The position numbers and the translations under genes are program-made. Shown piece after piece: positions 58,701 to 64,000 of a stretch of DNA of 64,000 bases. Position 1 is the first letter of the stretch, and each line of letters begins with the position of its first letter. The DNA is from Holothuria scabra. Its lineage: Eukaryota > Echinodermata > Holothuroidea > Aspidochirotida > Holothuriidae. Below the pieces are notes generated by a model. It was not told the DNA's origin. It made no database searches and saw only the letters and a list, made by a program, of their open reading frames with translations. The DNA lies in the NCBI GenBank assembly GCA_037179385.1, contig CM074190.1:10994206-11058205 (forward strand), written 5' to 3'.

Positions 58701-61700
58701 CACAATCCCACTATTTGGAAAAAGGTCTATAATTAGCTCATTGGTCATTAAGGAAAAAGATCAGAGACTTGTAAGTAGCAGTATATTGCACCTCTATGCA
58801 GCCATGGGTTCAATTGAAACATGATTTTATGGTTTGTGCTCCTAGACTAATTTGGTATAGCAGACTGCAATTTAAATCCTTTCAATAAGTAACAGGTGTT
58901 GTTTTAAACACTTTTGCAATACTAACCGAGCTTGACAGTCAATGATGGAAGATTTTACTAAATTTCAAACATGTACAAGGAACACAGACAAAATAATGGG
59001 CAACACTGTTGTATTATGAGCACGTCCCCTGTGGACTGGGGGTTTCAGAATATGCCCACGGTATTTCCCCCTTGTTGCACGAGGCAATTACAGGGAAACC
59101 AAACTAGAACTTGAACCATGGCCACTTGAAAATATATTTAACTTTCAACCTTTTATGGACTTGACTGACACTATATTATAACACATTTGTGTTGGTGTGT
59201 CATTAAATCTCATCTCACTAACTGTATTATGAGCACACTCAAATTAATATCAGAATGTGATGGACTACATGCATGATAGTTCTAAACAGGGATGACCACT
59301 AGAGGCAAGAGTAACTACTGTAGCTTTGCTGGTGCTAAAAGCAAGAAGACAGGAAGATAAGTTCAGTAATAAATGAAATAAACCTTGCGATGAATTAGAG
59401 AACAAATATGAAACACATTAATCACAGGAGAGAGGAGGGGTGAGTGAAAGAAAATGAGGAAGAATGTGCAATGTAAAATTTAAAATAGGCCGATATCATG
59501 ACCCTTTAAGGACAGATCAGTCCATCATACCACATCATCACACAATGCAACTGACAATGTTAATAATGTATCAGTAACCTTTTAAATGCAATAATTAGAC
59601 ACTATGGGGATAATGTTGTAAGTTCAAGGTTATTAATAAAAAATTGATGGATATGTCACACAAGTGAATGGAGACATGAAAGGAAACCCTAGATATAACT
59701 TTCCATTCTTAATGGTATGAACCCCCTTCTCCTTCCTCTCTTTCCTGTATTTGAGGCAATTGTCAGAAAGACTCATCTGTGTACAGGACCCCCCTAAAAT
59801 TTTTCCAAATGCAATTTACTGTCCTACAATGTAATCCATTCCCCTTTGAAAGACAACCTGCATGTCCAAGTGAGCATGCATGAAGTGTGTTTGCATACAG
59901 GGAGGCATCATGCCCCTTGGTCTTTTGTAACGCCTCATTAGTGCCCCACAAATAAAAGTTTTATGACAGATATGAGAGAAGAAGGGTAATATGCAAAAAA
60001 TGAGGGCAATACAATACAGCTTCATTTACTTCCCAAGTTTATAAAGCATGAACAGCTACAATACAAACAAGACATTAAAGTCTAAAACATAAATTGCTAC
60101 TGTGCAGTTGTGAAGCATGCAACCATCTTTTTTTGTATTCAAATTTGATTAATACAAACCACCAGATATTATCCTGCACTGAAGCCATCTGTGAAACAAA
60201 AATAATTTATGGTGATTCCAGTTTTACTGTTCAAAGGTAAAGTTTGATTGAAAAATCATTTACCATTAGTTGTAGTTATTGTACTACACAAAATGACTTC
60301 ACACTTTTTAAAGGGAAACAACAAAAAAAGGATACTGAATCAGGTACAAAAGGCTGTTTACTACCATCAGTAAACCTTATGGAGAAATCAGTATGCTGAA
60401 GGACACCATCTTGAATAACTATAACAAATTACAAATAATAATCCTTCCTCAGTTTGGTTTCATTCTAACTCTACAATACCTTTTCCCTTGTGTTGAGAGG
60501 TCAGAAATGACTCTCTTCCAAGGACATATTGATCCCAAGTTTTGACAGCATTTTACATAAAAAAAAATCCCAAAGACCTATTCCAAAATTTTCACAGAAG
60601 TCCTCAGGAAAAAGCATTCATGATGACAAAAATGGAAAACAGATTGTGGGTTTTATGGGTCTGTTTCATAAAACCTCAAATGAATATGAATCAAAGCTAA
60701 CAATAATTTCAGTCATTACTCTTTTAAAACTTCTAAAACTTCTGAATGTGGTAAAGTTTATAAGGCATACACAAGTCAAATATCATTTCCTTCTCTCACA
60801 CAATTGCTTTTGAAATATTTACTCCAAACTCTTAAACCTTCCCTTCTCTTCTGTGTTTGTGATCCCTTCAACCCTCAGAGGAAGTAAAGAAACAATAATT
60901 CTCCCACTGCCTTTAATCACTTACCAAAACTGGTGGCACTTCTAAGAGTTTGATCTCTTATGATGAGATTTGACAGATATCCCCACTGAAGAATTAGAGA
61001 TCTCATTGCATCAGCTCTCTCATCTTCATCCTTAACCTGTCAAATAAAATGAAACATAAAAAAGGCCCATGAGAAGGGTAAAATGCAGGGCCAAAATTTT
61101 AATCCAACACTAAAGATATGAATTCTTGCTTTTCTGGAAACTGAATTCCATTTTGTGATGTCATTTTGCATGAACTTTCCATTGAGTGTGTAGTGTCAAA
61201 TTCCGTTTTCTAATTCTAAAATATGGAAAATCACAGTCTGTTTCTCACAAAAGTGACATTTACCCCAAATTACGCTTTTACTCAAATAAAGCAGTAAAGC
61301 AGTATAACTACAACTAACATGATGAGACCTTCTAAATGTTACATATGAATCATTTCTATTGGTTACAATTTTTCTCATCATTTCTATCAGTTATCATAAT
61401 ACATTTTTAGATACTCCTTCAATCTAGAACATCAATTACATTTGTGACAACTGATGAATTGTTACACAAATTTCTGTAAGTACACAAGACTCTATGAGTA
61501 AATCAATCAGTATCAATCAGCTCACCACTTCCCCCAACCCCCTCCCCTGAACCTTTTCATTACCAATGCAAATGATTACAAAAACACATTACTTCTATTT
61601 AAATTAGGTATAAAATTATGGGTGGCAAAGTCACTTTTTTAATGTACAACAATTTTTAAATATATTTACAAGTATTTTTGTTGTCCCAACCTTATCAAGA

Positions 61701-62734
61701 AGATATGGCAATATTAAAGATGGTAATATTTCTAATTTTTTCCAAAAATGACAACAAAAAAAAAAAGGAAAAAATAAGATAAAATGACACACTCCCAGTA
61801 CCAATTACCTACCTCAGCAGTCATTCCTTTAATAAGCATTTCCAGCCAGTGTATGTGGTCTTCAACAGTGATCCTGGGCTTTAGTAAATCAGAGTAACTC
61901 TCCAATTCTGTTGAAATGTAATACAACTATGACCTTTCAAACCCAAACACTTTGGCTTTCAAAAGATGTATGGTCATGCAATGGGGGAGGGGCATATGCT
62001 CCCCCTTTGCTGGAGGCATTGAAGTGACAAAAGTTTACTGAGAAAAAGGGTAGTAGCAATTGGAATAGAAGGCAATTTACTGAAATTTATGAAATTCTCT
62101 ACACCACCAGCGACTATAAAATGGGATCTGCACCACAAATAAAGAATAAAAATATGAAGTACAGTGAATTAAGTAGTTGATCCTTGTTAAGGATAGAATT
62201 TTTCTCATTAAATTGGAAATAAGTATGTTACATACTTTGTACTTGGAGAAATATCCAAGTACAGTACTGCAGATATGGGGTGTGTAAGTATATAAAGGAG
62301 ATTGTAGCATGTAATGCAACTGTGGAAAATAGCACTAAACCATCCAGGATTGTTACATCGTTCTTCATACTATTGGTGCCCGTAGAAACCTTAGGACTGA
62401 GGACAAATGATAAATTTTAAATGGTATGTATATCCACTTGGTATATTTCATTCTCCTCTAATCTGTGCATACCATGGAGGAGGCCTGATTAAGCAAATAA
62501 TACAGGTCCAAATGAAAATTATCTTACTCTTCAAAATAAACTGACTATCCATTCCCCACTCATCATATGAGCTCCATGCCACCTGAATGCTTGCTGCTGT
62601 TTGCTCTGTCCGTTTCTCCCAGTCTTCCTTCAAGTGGCATACAGTCTCCTCTGAGCTGAGAACACCTCTTGTTGCTTGTGCAAGATGGGCCAGGGTTGTC
62701 TTTCGTTTCAACATATGTGAAAACCGTTGAGCCA
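52699..62734 (-). CDS. RFX-family transcription factor, C-terminal six exons (partial)
   Basis: RFX proteins are nuclear winged-helix factors that bind X-box DNA as dimers; several drive ciliary genes. Minus-strand exons in order: 62528-62734, 61813-61907, 60925-61036, 57098-57217, 54629-55335 and 52699-52782. All have AG/GT sites and matching phases, giving about 440 residues. The first four encode the extended dimerization region: RFSHMLKRKTTLAHLAQATR (matching the RFX block with LKRxTSxxHLAQ), VEDHIHWLEMLIK (matching the xxxWxxWLDxVV helix), LILQWGYLSNLIIRDQTLRS and ATSFGSFHLMNLLYQEYM (matching the invariant LTLRSAASFGSFHLIRLLYDEY). Exon 5 is a long Gln/Pro/Thr-rich tail, including GGTLPQNQPHGY, which loosely recalls the RFX6 tail. 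The last exon adds 27 residues ending QGHLKH and TAA. The DNA-binding domain must lie right of the window. The RFX4/6/8 branch is my best guess for subgroup, so no symbol is given. Confidence 0.88.
53233..53452 (-). mobile_element. tRNA-derived SINE in the last RFX intron
   Basis: The plus strand shows the inverse of the SINE: ACTTTCCAACCTTTTGGTTC, CTCACTGGCTTGTTTTCCCT, the box B inverse GGGGATTGAACCC and the head inverse ATGCTCTACCACTACAC. Confidence 0.85.
53728..53747 (+). repeat. Poly-C run
   Basis: About 16 consecutive C within the last RFX intron. Confidence 0.85.
54629..55335 (-). CDS. RFX exon: long C-terminal tail
   Basis: Acceptor CTTTTCCCAG, donor GTGAGA. 235 codons: FLTFQVVCDLEECILRDN, then Asn/Gln/Pro-rich sequence, a Lys/Thr/Gln-rich stretch around 54830-54990, and IELSVPESQDLSVMQGQ. 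Low complexity suggests a disordered regulatory tail. Confidence 0.8.
55703..55758 (+). mobile_element. SINE 3'-end fragment
   Basis: TTGAACCAAAAGGTTGGAAA, CTGGGCTGTAAAACTC and a CTAACTAACTAACC tail match only the last ~55 bp of the SINE family. Confidence 0.7.
56701..56720 (+). repeat. Poly-G run
   Basis: About 14 G, one A, then five more G. Confidence 0.85.
57098..57217 (-). CDS. RFX exon: GSFHLMNLLYQEYMLY
   Basis: Acceptor TTTTCATCAG after a T-run, donor GTATGT. Completes Gly, gives SFHLMNLLYQEYMLYVTDIH and ends at SESN plus one base. Confidence 0.92.
57386..57738. mobile_element. hAT-like MITE, TAGGGCTGTGAAC termini
   Basis: Left TAGGGCTGTGAACGT, right ATGTTCACAGTCCTA. A perfect 8-bp duplication GTACCCTC lies at 57378-57385 and 57739-57746. 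Subterminal TTAATCG/CGATTAA-type words occur near both ends. 353 bp, in an RFX intron. Confidence 0.92.
57909..58287. mobile_element. hAT-like MITE, TAGAGTCGGGC/TAGGGTTGGGC termini
   Basis: Left TAGAGTCGGGCGATG, right CTGTACGGCCCAACCCTA. A perfect 8-bp duplication ATTCAAAA lies at 57901-57908 and 58288-58295. ACCGGTA/TACCGGT motifs are repeated toward both ends. 379 bp, in the same RFX intron as the previous element. Confidence 0.92.
58590..58730. mobile_element. MITE family A, copy 2
   Basis: Left TAGACCTTTTTCCAAATAGC, right CTATTTGGAAAAAGGTCTA, with inner arms AATTGTGGGAT and ATCCCACAATCC. Same family as 1182-1338; here the outer 20 bp are nearly perfect, so this copy defines the termini. 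Confidence 0.85.
58731..60924 (-). other. RFX intron sequence, nothing recognised
   Basis: AT-rich. Frames of up to 94 codons are present but show no family resemblance and no splice logic. Confidence 0.4.
60925..61036 (-). CDS. RFX exon: LIIRDQTLRSATSFG
   Basis: Acceptor TTTGACAG, donor GTAAGT. Thirty-seven codons from VKDEDERADAM through ATSF plus one base of Gly. This is the most conserved RFX block outside the DNA-binding domain. Confidence 0.92.
61813..61907 (-). CDS. RFX exon: LESYSDLLKPRITVEDHIHW
   Basis: Acceptor ATTTCAACAG, donor GTAGGT. Two bases complete Lys, then 31 codons to GMTAE, ending in phase 0. Corresponds to the second helix of the RFX dimerization region. Confidence 0.87.
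62528..62734 (-). CDS. RFX exon: AQRFSHMLKRKTTLAHLAQ
   Basis: Acceptor ATTCAACCAG, donor GTAAGA. Begins with two bases of a split codon, runs through 68 codons to ...MDSQFILK, and ends with one base of the next Lys. Confidence 0.88.
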
Positions 62735-63424
62735 CTGGTTGAATGTGAATAATATTTTTTTTTTTTTGTTTAAAAAGAGAAAAAAGTAATCAAAGACATG
62801 CAGCAACAGGCATTTATGACAATCTAATTACATAATATTGCTCTGAATATATTAAAGATGAATAGTACAAACTGATGACCAATATATATTTTACACTTCT
62901 TTTACTGAATTCTTTTTTTAAATACTTTGTTCAAAGTTAAGTTTCGACTTTGAGTAACTGATGTCAAATCAGATGATGTACCCATAACAATTGACATGCA
63001 TGAATTAACATTAAATAGGTCCTGATATACTGTATACATGAAGGGTTTCAAATTAAAGGGGAATGGTGATCCTGACATAAAGTTGATAAAATAAAGGTCT
63101 AGTTTCTTCTCCCAATAAAACTAATACTTTTCATATGAAGCTAGTTTCTAAAATTTAAAAAATAACAGTCTTTGGGAAAACAAACAAAGGTTATGGCTTC
63201 CATGTAGCTAGTAGAAATATCTCTGTGGTGGGCTGTGCATTATTGGGTATTCTTTGATTTCACTGGTGAGCTTAAGTAAAGTGTAATCACAAACAATGAC
63301 TTAAATACCTGTATCCCATGATGCACTGGAAATGATGGTTAAGCATTAAGAGGTGATATTCCCCTGTCTCAAATTTATTAAACTACTGTAATAGCATCCC
63401 CGGCCTTTGAACAAAAGACCACAT
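62735..63424 (-). other. RFX intron sequence, nothing recognised
   Basis: AT-rich with a T-run at 62754-62767. The next upstream RFX exon was not found before the window ends. Confidence 0.4.
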
Positions 63425-63626
63425 CAGAGATGCCAACATTTACATCCAGAAATCAGGGAGGTTTCACACAGGAATCAAGGAGATTTTTTAGAATTACATG
63501 CAACTCCATGTGGAAAAACTTGCTTGAATCAGGGAGATTGTCATATTTGTTAGTTGGAATGGACAAAAATCCTTGAATTGTCAGGGAGCCTCCCTGAGAA
63601 TCAGGGAGATAGAGTTGGCATCTCTG
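63425..63626. mobile_element. MITE with CAGAGATGCCAAC termini
   Basis: Left CAGAGATGCCAACATTTACA, right TAGAGTTGGCATCTCTG. A perfect 6-bp duplication CCACAT lies at 63419-63424 and 63627-63632. The interior repeats TCAGGGAG/CTCCCTGA words. 202 bp. Confidence 0.85.
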
Positions 63627-63632
63627 CCACAT

Positions 63633-63872
63633 GTTTGGTCTAACGGTAGAGCATCCTTCTCTCACCTGGAAGGCCCGGGTTTGATTCCCAGATGGAGTCA
63701 TACCAAAGACTCTAAAAATGGAATCTACTGCCGTTGTGCATGATGCTCCACATAAGCAATGGAGAAGGGAAATCAAGCCAGTGAGCCACAACTGGAAAAA
63801 AGGCTGTGGCCCGCTCGACACCAACCAAAAGGTTGTAAACTGGGCCGTAAAACTCTTTCTAATTATCTCTTT
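63633..63872 (+). mobile_element. tRNA-derived SINE, reference copy
   Basis: Internal RNA polymerase III promoter remnants: box A-like TGGTCTAACGG (63636-63646) and box B GGTTTGATTCC (63678-63688), one change from consensus. The body carries AAAGACTCTAAAAATGG, CAGTGAGCCACAACTGG and AACCAAAAGGTTGTAAACTG; the end is GGGCCGTAAAACTC plus a TCTAAT-type tail. Other copies are at 1720, 25738, 50515, 53233 and 55703. It is not a functional tRNA gene. Confidence 0.88.
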
Positions 63873-64000
63873 GAACAAAATACCTTCTTCAAGAATTTAT
63901 GGATAAAGAAGAGTATTTTCCTATTCACATAAATGGTGAGAATTTTGCTACCATCCTAGCAGGAACCCTGTTTTTCTTGAGGCTTAAAGTTAAAGAATGA

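Noticed and set aside
60529..60813. 94-codon plus-strand frame inside an RFX intron
   Set aside because: Lys/Ile-rich chance frame in AT-rich DNA with no recognisable domain.
63633..63710. Apparent tRNA gene with box A and box B
   Set aside because: No acceptor stem or cloverleaf closes around the boxes, and the same sequence recurs with a long SINE body.
63453..63878. 141-codon minus-strand open frame
   Set aside because: Runs through a MITE and an inverted SINE; a near-identical frame exists in the SINE at 50462-50800.

Overview
The window is nuclear DNA from an animal. Three split genes with GT-AG introns sit in a large AT-rich background of transposon-derived repeats. The repeat types (tRNA-headed SINEs, CR1/L2/jockey-type LINE debris, many hAT-like and foldback MITEs, TGACCTTTGACCT repeats ending in CA runs) together with GPR161-, RFX- and CWC15-like genes suggest a marine invertebrate, perhaps a deuterostome such as an echinoderm or hemichordate. 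The phylum is inference and is not proven by the sequence.

Layout. (1) 2.0-10.3 kb, plus strand: the last four coding exons of CWC15, a spliceosome-associated protein; its N-terminal exons lie off the left edge. (2) 10.3-38 kb: no convincing host gene. This region is a repeat zone. It holds a 1.56-kb (ATTTC)n array inside a foldback element (17.5-19.8 kb), CpG-rich repeat DNA (22-27.5 kb), a 913-bp near-perfect palindrome (28.2-29.2 kb), a 5'-truncated LINE (29.2-30.1 kb) and a four-deep stack of nested elements (30.8-35.1 kb). (3) 38.5-43.6 kb, plus strand: a complete three-exon, 479-residue rhodopsin-class GPCR most like GPR161. It is flanked by two inverted copies of one MITE. (4) 44-52 kb: MITEs and SINEs. 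(5) 52.7-62.7 kb, minus strand: the last six coding exons of an RFX-family transcription factor (dimerization region and C-terminal tail). The DNA-binding domain exons lie off the right edge.

In vertebrates GPR161 is a ciliary receptor that restrains Hedgehog signalling through cAMP/PKA, and RFX factors drive ciliary gene programmes. The two genes lie tail to tail about 9 kb apart, which is suggestive but may be chance. CWC15 is a housekeeping splicing factor.

The most rewarding material is non-genic. Several insertions can be reconstructed exactly from target-site duplications. A group of hAT-like elements shares termini but differs in subterminal motif. Two repeat families share one architecture of DR1-type nuclear-receptor motifs, a CA run and a hairpin. 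X-box-like (RFX) palindromes sit inside repeats. All calls are from reading the sequence; no database search was run.
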